NCBI RefSeq assembly: GCF_023657595.1
Contig: NZ_CP098323.1
Span: 1,388,001 to 1,452,000 of the forward strand
Reading direction: 5' to 3'
Source: Cytobacillus firmus
Lineage (GTDB): Bacteria; Bacillota; Bacilli; Bacillales; Cytobacillaceae
Length of the DNA: 64,000 bases
The notes below the pieces were generated by a model that did not search any database, was not told the DNA's origin, and was given only the letters and a program-made list of their open reading frames with translations. The position numbers and the translations under genes are program-made. This document shows, piece after piece, positions 17,404 to 25,319 of the stretch. Positions within the stretch are counted from its first letter, which is position 1; every line of letters begins with the position of its first letter.

Positions 17404-19263
17404 ATGGAACATGGCGCATCAGTAGCATCGCTTGTCATTGTTATTCTTGCCGCTTTTATAACGCCGATTATACTGCATCGGCTGAAGGTTAATTTTATTC
17501 CGGTAGTGGTGGCCGAGATTCTTATTGGTTTAATTATCGGAAAAAGCGGCTTTGATATTGTCCATGAGGATATGTGGCTTGAAACTCTTTCGACACTTGG
17601 ATTTATTTTTTTAATGTTCCTGAGCGGACTTGAGATTGACTTTACAGCTTTTTCTTCTTCAAAGAAGAGAGAAAAGCTGCCCAGCGGAAAACTTGAGCCA
17701 AATTCATTTGCAGTGTCTTCAATTGTTTTTATAGGAATATTTTTTGTTTCATTAGGACTGTCTTATGTATTTGTTTGGGCAGGATTCATTGATAATGCTT
17801 TTTTAATGACTTTAATAATATCCACCATCTCTCTGGGAGTTGTAGTTCCTACTCTTAAGGAAGCACACTTAATGAAAACAGGCATTGGCCAAATTATTCT
17901 TTTAATCGCAGTTATTGCAGATTTGGCTACAATGATTTTACTGGCTGTATTTGTATCTCTAAATGATAAAGGCGGAGGAAATACATGGCTGCTTCTAATC
18001 TTATTTGGAGTAGGCGTATTGCTGTATTTCCTCGGCAGAAGGTTTAAGAACCTTAATTTTCTTGAAGCGATGTCGACAGGAACAGTTCAGATTGGAACAA
18101 GAGCAGTATTTGCACTAATTATTTTTCTTGTGGCATTATCAGAAACAGTCGGGGCAGAAAATATTTTAGGTGCATTCCTTGCTGGGGTTCTTGTATCACT
18201 GCTGGCGCCAAATCAGGAAATGATCCATAAGCTGGATTCTTTTGGATACGGGTTCCTTATACCGATATTCTTTGTAATGGTAGGGGTAGAGCTCGACGTA
18301 TGGACTTTGTTTGGAGACCCCAAGATGCTTATGCTTATACCATTGCTGCTGATTGCTCTGCTGCTGTCAAAGCTTATACCGATTTATATTTTAAAAAGAT
18401 GGTATGATATCAAAACGGTTATCGCCTCAGGTTTCTTGTTAACGTCAACTCTTTCCCTTGTAATTGCTGCAGCAACAATAGGTGAAAGAATGGATGTTAT
18501 AACTGCAGAAATGAGCGGCACATTAATTTTAGTTGCTGTCATAACAAGTATATTCACACCTGTTGTCTTTAAAAAGCTATTTCCTCAGGAAGCTGCTGAG
18601 GAGAAGAAGCTCAAAGTATCCTTTATTGGTGCAAACCAAATGACTATGCCGATCTATAATGAGCTTAAGTCATCCCTTTACGAGCCGGCTTTATATCATA
18701 AGAAGCAGGAAAAGGCGGAAAAGCAGATAGCGGACTCTTTGTTCGACATCATTGAAGTTGATGAGTTTGATATTGGAAATTTCGAAGGAACAGAGGCTTT
18801 TGAGTCTGATATTGTTGTAATCTCCACAGGGGATGAAGAGACAAATGCTACATTATCCATTGCTTTTAAAGATAAGGGAGTGGACCGTGTCATTTGCCGG
18901 ATGGAAAGCCCTGATATGGAAGAAACGCTTCGGGAGCATGACATTGAATTGTTTTCAACTATTCTTTCCTCTAAGGCGCTGCTTCGTGCATTAATCGAGT
19001 CACCAAGCGTGGTGAACATATTAACGAACCAGGAGACTGCTTTATATGAAATCCGATTGAAGAATGAGCAGTTTGAAGGCATGATGCTTCGGAGATTCCC
19101 GTTTACGGGGGATGTAATATTCGTCCGGATATTTAGAGGAAAGGATTCCATTGTTCCTCACGGAGATACTGAACTGCATATCAATGATCGCTTGATTGTT
19201 ACAGGATCTAAGGAATACGTTGATGAATTAAAACGTGAACTTGAATTTTGTGAATGGTGTTAG
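17404..19263 (+). CDS. yjbQ: CPA2-family cation/proton antiporter YjbQ
   Basis: A 619-aa KefB-like protein: about 12 membrane segments (residues 1-390), then a TrkA-N-like cytosolic domain (from about 400, KVSFIGANQMTMPIYNEL) and a TrkA-C-type domain at the end (HINDRLIVTGSKEYVDEL). It probably exchanges K+ or Na+ for H+ under nucleotide or ligand control. The length is close to B. subtilis YjbQ. It shares a transcript with mgtE, suggesting joint control of cation balance. Confidence 0.9.
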   Translation: MEHGASVASLVIVILAAFITPIILHRLKVNFIPVVVAEILIGLIIGKSGFDIVHEDMWLETLSTLGFIFLMFLSGLEIDFTAFSSSKKREKLPSGKLEPNSFAVSSIVFIGIFFVSLGLSYVFVWAGFIDNAFLMTLIISTISLGVVVPTLKEAHLMKTGIGQIILLIAVIADLATMILLAVFVSLNDKGGGNTWLLLILFGVGVLLYFLGRRFKNLNFLEAMSTGTVQIGTRAVFALIIFLVALSETVGAENILGAFLAGVLVSLLAPNQEMIHKLDSFGYGFLIPIFFVMVGVELDVWTLFGDPKMLMLIPLLLIALLLSKLIPIYILKRWYDIKTVIASGFLLTSTLSLVIAAATIGERMDVITAEMSGTLILVAVITSIFTPVVFKKLFPQEAAEEKKLKVSFIGANQMTMPIYNELKSSLYEPALYHKKQEKAEKQIADSLFDIIEVDEFDIGNFEGTEAFESDIVVISTGDEETNATLSIAFKDKGVDRVICRMESPDMEETLREHDIELFSTILSSKALLRALIESPSVVNILTNQETALYEIRLKNEQFEGMMLRRFPFTGDVIFVRIFRGKDSIVPHGDTELHINDRLIVTGSKEYVDELKRELEFCEWC

Positions 19264-19282
19264 AATCTGATTGCCTTTTTTC

Positions 19283-19325
19283 TTGCCGAATAAAATCCTC
19301 CAGAAACAACAGGATTTTTTTCGGC
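19283..19325 (+). terminator. Terminator after yjbQ
   Basis: GCCGAATAAAATCCT pairs with AGGATTTTTTTCGGC, followed by TTTTCTTTT. Confidence 0.7.
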
Positions 19326-19352
19326 TTTTCTTTTGCGCAGAATTGATGTACA

Positions 19353-19371
19353 ATTAGCACTAGGTACTAAT
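19353..19371 (+). promoter_or_regulatory. FapR operator upstream of fabI
   Basis: ATTAGCACTAGGTACTAAT read on the other strand is TTAGTACCTAGTGCTAA, one mismatch from the FapR consensus TTAGTACCTRNTACTAA. It overlaps TACAAT (19349-19354), a likely -10, so bound FapR would block initiation; malonyl-CoA releases it. Confidence 0.85.
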
Positions 19372-19403
19372 AACATGTGATAATAAATTCAGGAGGATTT
19401 ATA

Positions 19404-20174
19404 ATGACTCTTTCTTTAAATGGAAAAACATTCGTCGTAATGGGTGTAGCTAATAAAAGAAGCATTGCATGGGGAATTGCCAAATCCCTTCATGATGCTG
19501 GTGCCCGTTTAATCTTTACATATGCGGGAGAAAGACTGGAGAAAAGTGTTCGTGAATTGGCTGATTCATTGGAGGATGCCCAATCATTAGTGCTTCCATG
19601 TGATGTAACAAGTGATGAAGACATCGCAAAATGTTTCAGCACAATTAAGGAGGAAGCGGGTGTAATTCATGGGATAGCCCATTGCATCGCCTTTGCCCAT
19701 AAGGAAGAACTTCAGGGCGAATACATGAACACAACAAGAGACGGGTTCCTGCTGGCTCACAATATCAGTTCTTATTCGCTGACTGCTGTTGCAAAGGAAG
19801 CAAGGGGATTAATGGCAGAAGGCGGAAGCATTGTGACTCTCACATACCTTGGCGGTGAAAAGGTTGTGAAGAATTATAATGTTATGGGTGTGGCAAAAGC
19901 ATCCCTTGATGCAAGCGTCAAATATTTGGCTAACGACCTTGGAAAGGATGGAATCCGAGTTAATTCCATTTCAGCCGGTCCAATCAGGACTCTTTCTGCT
20001 AAAGGAATAAGCGAATTTAATTCGATTCTTAAAGAAATTGAAGAAAAAGCTCCGCTCCGCAAAACCACAACTCCTGAAGAAGTAGGAGATACTGCTCTAT
20101 TCTTATTCAGCAGTCTGTCGAGAGGAATAACGGGTGAAAATATTCACGTAGACTCCGGTTATCATATCATTTAA
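19404..20174 (+). CDS. fabI: Enoyl-[acyl-carrier-protein] reductase FabI
   Basis: The ATG at 19404 follows AGGAGG by 7 nt and gives 256 aa; the earlier start at 19377 would contain the ribosome site. It is an NAD(P)H-dependent SDR enzyme catalysing the last reduction step of fatty-acid elongation. The nucleotide site is GVANKRSIAWGIA near 14-26; the catalytic residues are Y158 and K165 (Y-x6-K in NYNVMGVAKAS), with Y148 also conserved. It is controlled by a FapR box and followed by a terminator, so it is monocistronic. Confidence 0.96.
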   Translation: MTLSLNGKTFVVMGVANKRSIAWGIAKSLHDAGARLIFTYAGERLEKSVRELADSLEDAQSLVLPCDVTSDEDIAKCFSTIKEEAGVIHGIAHCIAFAHKEELQGEYMNTTRDGFLLAHNISSYSLTAVAKEARGLMAEGGSIVTLTYLGGEKVVKNYNVMGVAKASLDASVKYLANDLGKDGIRVNSISAGPIRTLSAKGISEFNSILKEIEEKAPLRKTTTPEEVGDTALFLFSSLSRGITGENIHVDSGYHII

Positions 20175-20184
20175 TAGAATTTGT

Positions 20185-20211
20185 CCGCTCCAATGTGAGC
20201 GGGCTTTTTTT
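20185..20211 (+). terminator. Terminator after fabI
   Basis: CCGCTC-CAATGT-GAGCGG is followed by GCTTTTTTTATTT. Confidence 0.85.
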
Positions 20212-20287
20212 ATTTCCTCAGAAACGAAAGCCCATTTTCTGCATACATATAATACGACGAACCATAACGATTGCGGAGGTGGGCATA

Positions 20288-20824
20288 GTGACTGAGAAAA
20301 GAGAAAAGGAGCCGCTATTCTATATACAGCAGCCTAATTTTCAAATTCCTGAAAACAGGATGCAAACAATCTATTCGAGCAGGAAAGCAGAGCAGGAACG
20401 AAAACAAAAGGAAAACCTGCTTGATTTCGCTGTCCCTAAAGAGGTACAAAAGGTGCCGGAAGAAAAAGTCGAAAAGACTGCTGGGCAAATGGAGGTGCAG
20501 GAAGCAATTGAAGAGTTTGAATCCGGGAGAGAAGAGAAAAAAGGTGCATCCTTTGCTTTTACGACAGAAAAAAGAAAACCATCTTTCAATCGAGTAAAGA
20601 GTTTTAAGGAAATGGACACACTTGAGCGTCTGGATTATTTAATTGATTTCCCAAAACAGCTTCCGCCCATACCATGCACATTTGAAACAGGGGAAAAGGC
20701 AATAAGGGGATTTCTTGTTTCAAAAAATGAAGAATGGATTGAGGTAAAGTTATTTGATGAACGTATTGAGAAAATAAATCTGCAATCTTTAAATGCAATC
20801 AAAATGATCGGCCTAAGAAGGTAA
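20288..20824 (+). CDS. cotO: Spore coat protein CotO
   Basis: A GTG at 20288 with GGAGGTG 7 nt before it gives 178 aa; the longer frame has no ribosome site. It is a charged coat-morphogenesis protein: a low-complexity acidic/basic middle (about 30-110) and a conserved C-terminal part (LERLDYLIDFPKQLPPIPC, then a small beta-rich segment). CotO acts in outer coat and crust assembly. A sigma-K-like -10 (CATATAATA, 20246-20254) lies upstream, but its -35 is poor. It is convergent with cotZ. Confidence 0.85.
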   Translation: MTEKREKEPLFYIQQPNFQIPENRMQTIYSSRKAEQERKQKENLLDFAVPKEVQKVPEEKVEKTAGQMEVQEAIEEFESGREEKKGASFAFTTEKRKPSFNRVKSFKEMDTLERLDYLIDFPKQLPPIPCTFETGEKAIRGFLVSKNEEWIEVKLFDERIEKINLQSLNAIKMIGLRR

Positions 20825-20854
20825 CCTGAAATCGGGGAGGCCGGCCAAAAAATA

Positions 20855-20877
20855 GCCAGCCGAATGGTTCGGCTGGC
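20855..20877 (-). terminator. Terminator after cotZ
   Basis: A perfect 10-bp stem (GCCAGCCGAA) has a TGG loop; on the minus strand TATTTTTTGG follows. Confidence 0.85.
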
Positions 20878-20885
20878 CTCTATGA

Positions 20886-21389
20886 TTAGTCTTCGCAAAT
20901 ATCCAGGTCAACATCGGCAATACATTGAACAGCGCAGAAGCATGTTAAGTCAACAGTTACGCAGTCATTTGTACTGCGGAAGTAGTCAACTTCGCAAACC
21001 TTTTTCAAGTCGATGCAGCAGTCATCAACAAGGTTTACTGTTTTGTCCGGGCCAGGTTTTCTGTTAATTGGCTCTAGAACGCGAAGCACTGCACAGCAGT
21101 TATCAAATACTTCTTCTACTCTAAAGAAGATTGATACACAAGCACAGTCATTTCCTGTAAAGAATGCATGGAATGGTGACCCATCTGCTGTTTTTAGTGT
21201 GAATACGCGTGTATCCGGGCGCTTATGCCGCTTTCTGTTTGAAGGTGAAATCGCTCCAAGCGGCTCCAGGAAACAGTTTGAAGGGCATTCGCACACATCT
21301 TCTGCGTTATCTTGAATATCTTTTATAGCACGAACTACTTCACATACACAGCTTTTGCCTTTGAAGTCGTCTTTTTTTCCACAACCCAT
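20886..21389 (-). CDS. cotZ: Cysteine-rich spore coat/crust protein CotZ/CotY family
   Basis: The ATG at 21389 (AAGGAGG upstream) gives 167 aa; the longer frame adds 26 unrelated residues. About 18 cysteines are spread in pairs and CxC motifs (CVCEVV, CECPSNC, CACVS, DDCCIDLKKVC, CFCAVQC). Such proteins form disulfide-linked crust lattices on the spore surface. Which of the paralogues CotY or CotZ it represents cannot be fixed here; the position beside cotO favours CotZ. A sigma-K promoter lies upstream. Confidence 0.9.
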   Translation of the reverse strand: MGCGKKDDFKGKSCVCEVVRAIKDIQDNAEDVCECPSNCFLEPLGAISPSNRKRHKRPDTRVFTLKTADGSPFHAFFTGNDCACVSIFFRVEEVFDNCCAVLRVLEPINRKPGPDKTVNLVDDCCIDLKKVCEVDYFRSTNDCVTVDLTCFCAVQCIADVDLDICED

Positions 21390-21430
21390 TTTTGTTTTCC
21401 TCCTTGTTTGTTTCTTGTGGTCTACACTAC

Positions 21431-21459
21431 TAACATATTGCCGAAGTGCCCTATGGGTT
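21431..21459 (-). promoter_or_regulatory. Sigma-K promoter of cotZ
   Basis: On the minus strand AACC, 16 bp, AATATGTTA: the sigma-K pattern mACm-N16-CATAnnnTA with one mismatch in the -10. The start site would be about 35 nt before the ATG. Confidence 0.65.
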
Positions 21460-21520
21460 ACGGACAAACGCCTTGTTTTTTCAAAAAATAGGCTATTATT
21501 TTACATTTGAGGTGAAAAAA

Positions 21521-21874
21521 GTGGACATAACACCTATGGAGCTGCTGATTTTGGCTCTTGCAAGCTTCAGGCTGACCAGACTGATTGTATTTGATAAAAT
21601 TACTGTTTTTTTGCGAAAGCCTTTTCTGGAAGAAGTGGAAGAAACAGATGAGAACGGGGAAATGGAAGTTTATTGGATTGTGAAAGAAGGAAGGGTGCGT
21701 GGATTCTTCGGGGAGCTTCTAAGCTGTTATTGGTGTACTGGCGTGTGGAGTGCCTTATTTTTATATGCTTCCTATTATTTCTATGCATCCTTTGCAGCTC
21801 CGGTGCTGCTCATTTTAGCGGTTGCCGGACTGGCTGCCATTATAGAAACTCTTATGCAAAAGCTGATTGATTAG
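21521..21874 (+). CDS. yjcA: Sporulation membrane protein YjcA (DUF1360)
   Basis: A GTG at 21521 with GAGGTG 6 nt before it gives 117 aa. An N-terminal hydrophobic helix (MELLILALASFRLTRLIVFD) and C-terminal membrane segments flank a charged loop (EEVEETDENGEMEVYW); LSCYWCTGVWSA is the DUF1360 hallmark. It is a spore-associated membrane protein of unknown role, at the same place (after cotZ) as in B. subtilis. Confidence 0.88.
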   Translation: MDITPMELLILALASFRLTRLIVFDKITVFLRKPFLEEVEETDENGEMEVYWIVKEGRVRGFFGELLSCYWCTGVWSALFLYASYYFYASFAAPVLLILAVAGLAAIIETLMQKLID

Positions 21875-21971
21875 CTTTTTTATATTTATTTGGGTATTTG
21901 ATTTACACAAGCTCCTGAGGCTCTGCATAAATTAATTAGAGGAAAATTATTGTAAATGGAGGGCCTCATCA

Positions 21972-22076
21972 ATGTTAAATAAGGACAAAGATCAGCAAAC
22001 GGAAAAATCTCAGCCGGTCATTAAGAAAAAGAAAAAGAAAAAGAAAAAGGGATGCGGCTGTGGAAAAAAACAATAA
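21972..22076 (+). CDS. 34-aa lysine-rich micropeptide with a CGC motif
   Basis: It begins MLNKDKDQQTEKSQPV and then has nine consecutive lysines followed by GCGCGKKQ. GGAGGG is 8 nt before the ATG and a terminator follows 10 nt after the stop, so it is a complete small gene. The cysteines spaced by one residue could form a disulfide or bind metal or thiols; the lysine tract could bind nucleic acid or anionic surfaces. It lies among sporulation genes, so spore expression is a guess. I know no family. Confidence 0.65.
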   Translation: MLNKDKDQQTEKSQPVIKKKKKKKKKGCGCGKKQ

Positions 22077-22085
22077 AAAATAGGA

Positions 22086-22110
22086 GCCGGTGTTTCCGGC
22101 TATTTTTTTT
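22086..22110 (+). terminator. Terminator after the lysine-rich micropeptide
   Basis: GCCGG-TGTTT-CCGGC is extended by A-rich/T-rich arms and ends in eight T. Confidence 0.8.
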
Positions 22111-22209
22111 GGTTTTTTCCTGGTAAAAATAGGCTGGATATTAATGTTCATAAATCCAAAACATTTCGAGGACAATATACTTAAAGATTCTACATAGGAA
22201 GGGACTATT

Positions 22210-22683
22210 ATGAAAAAGAAACTTTTATTGTTTATTGCATTTTCACTTATCTTATTATCAGGCTGCAGCGGAGACGGAAAGGTGACGGAAAGCGACCTTG
22301 CGCTCCTCAAAACGACCCATCCCCCTGCTGTATTAATTGATAAAAATACAAAGGAAAATTTGGATTTAGTTGAAAACATTGAGCATGATGTTGAAAAAAT
22401 GAAAGAACTTTATGATGTTGCTGTTGTCAAAAGCAATGGGGATACACTTGTTGCTTATAAAGTGAAGCACTTGCAGCGATTCCACATGAAAAAAATTGAA
22501 AAGGAAATGACAAAAATGCTTGAGGAGAAATACCCTGATGAGAACTTCATTGTTTCAAGCGATTATAAAATCTTTATTGAGGCAGTAGAACTCCAGGAAA
22601 AAATGAAAGATCCCGATTTTACAGACAAAAAGGCTAAAAAGAAACTTGATAAAATCATTAAGCTTAAAAATGAAATGACATAG
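22210..22683 (+). CDS. Sporulation lipoprotein, YhcN/YlaJ-like
   Basis: A 157-aa lipoprotein. The lipobox LLSGC gives a mature protein starting at the cysteine (residue 19). The mature part is charged and rich in lysine, with VAVVKSNGDTLVAYKVK in the middle. It is first in the cluster with spoVAC, spoVAD and spoVAE, a gene order known from second spoVA operons, where a YhcN/YlaJ-type lipoprotein precedes spoVAC. It is probably at the inner spore membrane and involved in germination; the family call rests partly on context. Confidence 0.65.
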   Translation: MKKKLLLFIAFSLILLSGCSGDGKVTESDLALLKTTHPPAVLIDKNTKENLDLVENIEHDVEKMKELYDVAVVKSNGDTLVAYKVKHLQRFHMKKIEKEMTKMLEEKYPDENFIVSSDYKIFIEAVELQEKMKDPDFTDKKAKKKLDKIIKLKNEMT

Positions 22684-22698
22684 GAAGGGAGAAGGGGC

Positions 22699-23172
22699 AT
22701 GAGTAAAAAAGCAAATAAAACACCTGAACAGCAGCAATATGAGCAGCTTGAGCAAAAACATGAGCTGAAGCGCCCGATCTTGAAAAATTGTATTCGTGCT
22801 TTCTGGGTAGGAGGGCTTATCTGTGTTGTCGGACAGGCAATCACTTATTTTTATATCTACTTTTTTAACTTCACGGAACAGACAGCTGGAAATCCAACAG
22901 TTGCTACCATGATTTTTATCTCCATGCTGCTGACAGGTTTTGGCGTTTATGACCGATTGGGCCAGTTTGGCGGAGCAGGCAGCGCAGTTCCTGTAACTGG
23001 TTTTGGAAATGCTGTGATTTCAGCGGCTATTGAGCATCGTACGGAAGGTTTTGTACTGGGAGTAGGCGGGAACATGTTCAAGCTTGCTGGGTCGGTTATT
23101 CTATTTGGAGTGTTTTCGGCTTTTGTAGTGGCCCTGATTAAAACGTTATTAATTATGTGGGGGGTTATTTAA
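22699..23172 (+). CDS. spoVAC: Stage V sporulation protein AC
   Basis: A 157-aa membrane protein with about four hydrophobic segments and the family blocks FWVGGLICVVGQ and DRLGQFGGAGSAVPVTGFGNAV. SpoVAC is a membrane channel of the dipicolinic acid transport complex, acting in DPA uptake into the forespore and release on germination. The stop overlaps the spoVAD start by one base. Confidence 0.93.
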   Translation: MSKKANKTPEQQQYEQLEQKHELKRPILKNCIRAFWVGGLICVVGQAITYFYIYFFNFTEQTAGNPTVATMIFISMLLTGFGVYDRLGQFGGAGSAVPVTGFGNAVISAAIEHRTEGFVLGVGGNMFKLAGSVILFGVFSAFVVALIKTLLIMWGVI

Positions 23173-24185
23173 TGCTAAAGGGAAAACAATCTTGGGTCTT
23201 TCAAAACCGCCCGGTAATTACAGCTGCTGGTGTATCCGGCGGGCCATTTGAGGCAAACGGCAACCTGTCAGAGGATTTTGATGTTCTTCATGATGATTTA
23301 TGGATGGGTGAAGACTCTTATGAAAAAGCACACCGAATCCTTTTGGAAGAGGCGGGACAGACGGCCTTAAATAAGGCAAATATCCAAAAGGAGGATGTCC
23401 AGTTTTATATTGCAGGGGATTTAATTAATCAGATCACACCTTCAAGTTTAAGTGCAAGAACGATTCAAATCCCGTATTTCGGGATTTTCGGAGCTTGTTC
23501 AACTTCAATGGAAGGACTTGCGCTGGCGTCCTTTATTGTTAATTACCAAGGTGCTGATTACGTTTTGACAGGTGCTTCCAGTCATAATGCCGCTGTTGAA
23601 AAACAATTCAGATACCCGACAGAATATGGAGGCCAAAAGCCCCCAACAGCCCAATGGACAGTAACTGGTGCAGGTGCGGCTCTGATTTCAGCGAAAGGAG
23701 TTGGTTCAAATATGCCGGTTACCACTTCTGCCACAATCGGCAAAGTTATCGATATGGGACTGACAGACCCTTTTAATATGGGAGGAGCCATGGCGCCTGC
23801 AGCAGCAGATACCATTACTGCACACTTTAAAGACATGCAGCTGGATCCATCGCATTACGATTTGATCGTCACAGGGGACCTTGGGAGAATTGGCCAGGAA
23901 ACAGCTTATGAACTGCTCACAAATAATGGATTGAAGATAGACAGAGAGAAATTTAAGGATTGCGGTTTAATGATTTATAAAGATGATCAGCCAGTCCAAG
24001 CTGGAGGAAGCGGTGCAGGGTGCTCGGCTGCTGTCCTTTATGGACATCTATTGAATCAAATGAAACAGGGGACTTATAGGAGAATTCTTGTCGTCGCTAC
24101 GGGTGCACTATTATCCCCATTGACATTCCAGCAGAATGAGAGCATCCCTTGTATTGCTCATGCTGTTTCTATCGAAATGACTTAA
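23172..24185 (+). CDS. spoVAD: Stage V sporulation protein AD
   Basis: The ATG at 23172 (TAATG overlap with spoVAC, GGGGGG upstream) gives 337 aa. It has a thiolase-like fold without polymerising function. Conserved stretches are [32 protein letters not shown] and [15 protein letters not shown]. SpoVAD binds dipicolinic acid on the inner membrane. It is coupled to spoVAC and spoVAE. Confidence 0.95.
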   Translation: MLKGKQSWVFQNRPVITAAGVSGGPFEANGNLSEDFDVLHDDLWMGEDSYEKAHRILLEEAGQTALNKANIQKEDVQFYIAGDLINQITPSSLSARTIQIPYFGIFGACSTSMEGLALASFIVNYQGADYVLTGASSHNAAVEKQFRYPTEYGGQKPPTAQWTVTGAGAALISAKGVGSNMPVTTSATIGKVIDMGLTDPFNMGGAMAPAAADTITAHFKDMQLDPSHYDLIVTGDLGRIGQETAYELLTNNGLKIDREKFKDCGLMIYKDDQPVQAGGSGAGCSAAVLYGHLLNQMKQGTYRRILVVATGALLSPLTFQQNESIPCIAHAVSIEMT

Positions 24186-24198
24186 AGGAGGAATTTGT

Positions 24199-24555
24199 AT
24201 GCTGCCTATGTTTTTCTGGGCTTTTGTAATTGGAGGCCTGTTTTGCGTATTTGGCCAGCTAATGTTTGATGTTTTTAAGCTGACACCTGGCCATACATTA
24301 AGTCTTTTGGTTGTTATAGGAGCTGTTCTTGATGGAGTTGGACTCTATGAACCACTTGCAGACTTTGCGGGAGCCGGCGCGACGATCCCGATAACCAGCT
24401 TTGGCAATTCCCTTGTCCATGGAGCCCTTCAGGAAGCTGATCAGCATGGGCTTGTCGGTGTATTGACGGGAATGTTCGAAGTGACCAGCTCCGGTATTTC
24501 AGCAGCCATTATCTTCGGTTTTATTGGTGCACTAATTTTTAAGCCGAAAGGCTAA
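24199..24555 (+). CDS. spoVAE: Stage V sporulation protein AE (SpoVAEb type)
   Basis: A 118-aa integral membrane protein, similar in layout to Spo[18 protein letters not shown] at the N-terminus and [21 protein letters not shown] in the middle. AAAGGAGG is 8 nt upstream. It completes the C-D-E core; spoVAA, spoVAB and spoVAF are not present, so this looks like a reduced or second spoVA set. Confidence 0.92.
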   Translation: MLPMFFWAFVIGGLFCVFGQLMFDVFKLTPGHTLSLLVVIGAVLDGVGLYEPLADFAGAGATIPITSFGNSLVHGALQEADQHGLVGVLTGMFEVTSSGISAAIIFGFIGALIFKPKG

Positions 24556-24717
24556 ATCATATTAGGAAAAAACACAGGAATGTTGTTTTAGGTTATATAA
24601 AACAAGCCCCTTATTCCAATCTGAATGAATAAACCAAGCCTGTCTTGGGAGCTTGCCCATACATCCTGCTTAATTATCACATATTGTGTAGGGAGAAATC
24701 CAAGTGAGGTGAGAGGC

Positions 24718-24831
24718 ATGGGCTATGGCTATGGAGGCTGCGGATATGGCGGGGGCTATGGAAATACGTTTGTTTTAATCGTCGTCCTATTCATTTTACT
24801 CATTATCGTCGGAGCAAGTTTCTACAACTAG
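24718..24831 (+). CDS. yjcZ: YjcZ-family sporulation micropeptide (37 aa)
   Basis: A glycine/tyrosine-rich head ([15 protein letters not shown]) is joined to one membrane helix ([20 protein letters not shown]). The ATG is preceded by GAGGTGAGAGG. The position upstream of spoVIF matches B. subtilis yjcZ. Function is unknown; the family is associated with sporulation. Two paralogues lie at 63693-63980. Confidence 0.9.
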   Translation: MGYGYGGCGYGGGYGNTFVLIVVLFILLIIVGASFYN

Positions 24832-24836
24832 ATTAT

Positions 24837-24884
24837 AAAGAGCTGACTCAGAACCAGCAGCAGGTTTTGTGTCGGCTTTTTTGC
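24837..24884 (+). terminator. Terminator after yjcZ
   Basis: AAAGAGCTGAC pairs with GTCGGCTTTTT (G-T wobbles) over a long loop, then T residues. Confidence 0.6.
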
Positions 24885-24897
24885 ATATAATGTACAT

Positions 24898-24949
24898 AAA
24901 GTGAAACTTCAATCAATGTGGGTCTTACTGCCCGTAAGACTGCGATAAA
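24898..24949 (-). repeat. 52-bp mini form of the two-hairpin repeat
   Basis: Read on the minus strand it is TTTATCGCAGTC..ACGGGCAGTAAGACCCAC fused to ATTGATTGAAGTTTCACTTT, i.e. the left end and right end of the 149-bp unit without the middle. Confidence 0.85.
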
Positions 24950-24963
24950 TATATAATACATTT

Positions 24964-24991
24964 CACGTTTTCCGCCCACCTTCATAAGATA
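24964..24991 (+). promoter_or_regulatory. Sigma-K promoter of spoVIF
   Basis: CAC, 16 bp, CATAAGATA fits the sigma-K consensus exactly. The start site would be close to 24998. B. subtilis spoVIF is a late mother-cell gene. Confidence 0.75.
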
Positions 24992-25016
24992 TAAAAGAGT
25001 AAATGAAGGAGCGTGA

Positions 25017-25280
25017 TTGAGCAGCATGGATAACAACTTTTTTAAAAACCTTGAAAAGAAAACAGGCGTAAATATGAAGGATGTATTTGAACTGGCCGGC
25101 TCTTTGCAGAGTGCAAATTTTAAAGATGAGAAAACAGTGCGAAATGTAATCAAAAGGGTTTCGCAGATTGCAAACAAACCCGTCTCTAAGGATATGGAAG
25201 ATAAGATTGTTAAATCGATCGTTGCTGATGGTAAGCAGCTTGACTTTAATACCATTTCCCAGATGATGAATAAAAAATAA
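25017..25280 (+). CDS. spoVIF: Stage VI sporulation protein F
   Basis: An 87-aa helical protein (or 84 aa from the ATG at 25026). The TTG at 25017 is 5 nt from AAGGAG, while the ATG is 14 nt away; the family usually begins MDNNFF, so the start is unsettled. SpoVIF helps GerE-dependent late coat assembly in the mother cell. Family blocks are VRNVIKRVSQIANKPV and MEDKIVKSIVADGKQ. Gene order yjcZ-spoVIF-yjcD is as in B. subtilis. Confidence 0.9.
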   Translation: MSSMDNNFFKNLEKKTGVNMKDVFELAGSLQSANFKDEKTVRNVIKRVSQIANKPVSKDMEDKIVKSIVADGKQLDFNTISQMMNKK

Positions 25281-25319
25281 CAGAAGGGCCTGGCCGGGTT
25301 AGCAGCCAGGTCTTCTGTT
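25279..25319. terminator. Bidirectional terminator between spoVIF and yjcD
   Basis: AACAGAAG..CCTGGC pairs with GCCAGG..CTTCTGTT; T-rich tails occur on both sides. Confidence 0.8.

Noticed and set aside
18696..19151. 151-aa minus-strand frame
   Set aside because: It is antisense to the TrkA-like domain of yjbQ, with no ribosome site and no family features.
20222..20254. Full sigma-K promoter for cotO
   Set aside because: The -10 is good but the nearest AC lies 20 bp upstream, too far; kept only as a remark.
22210..24555. Mobile spoVA2mob-type transposon
   Set aside because: No transposase, terminal repeats or foreign flanks; the neighbours are the usual yjcA and yjcZ-spoVIF genes.
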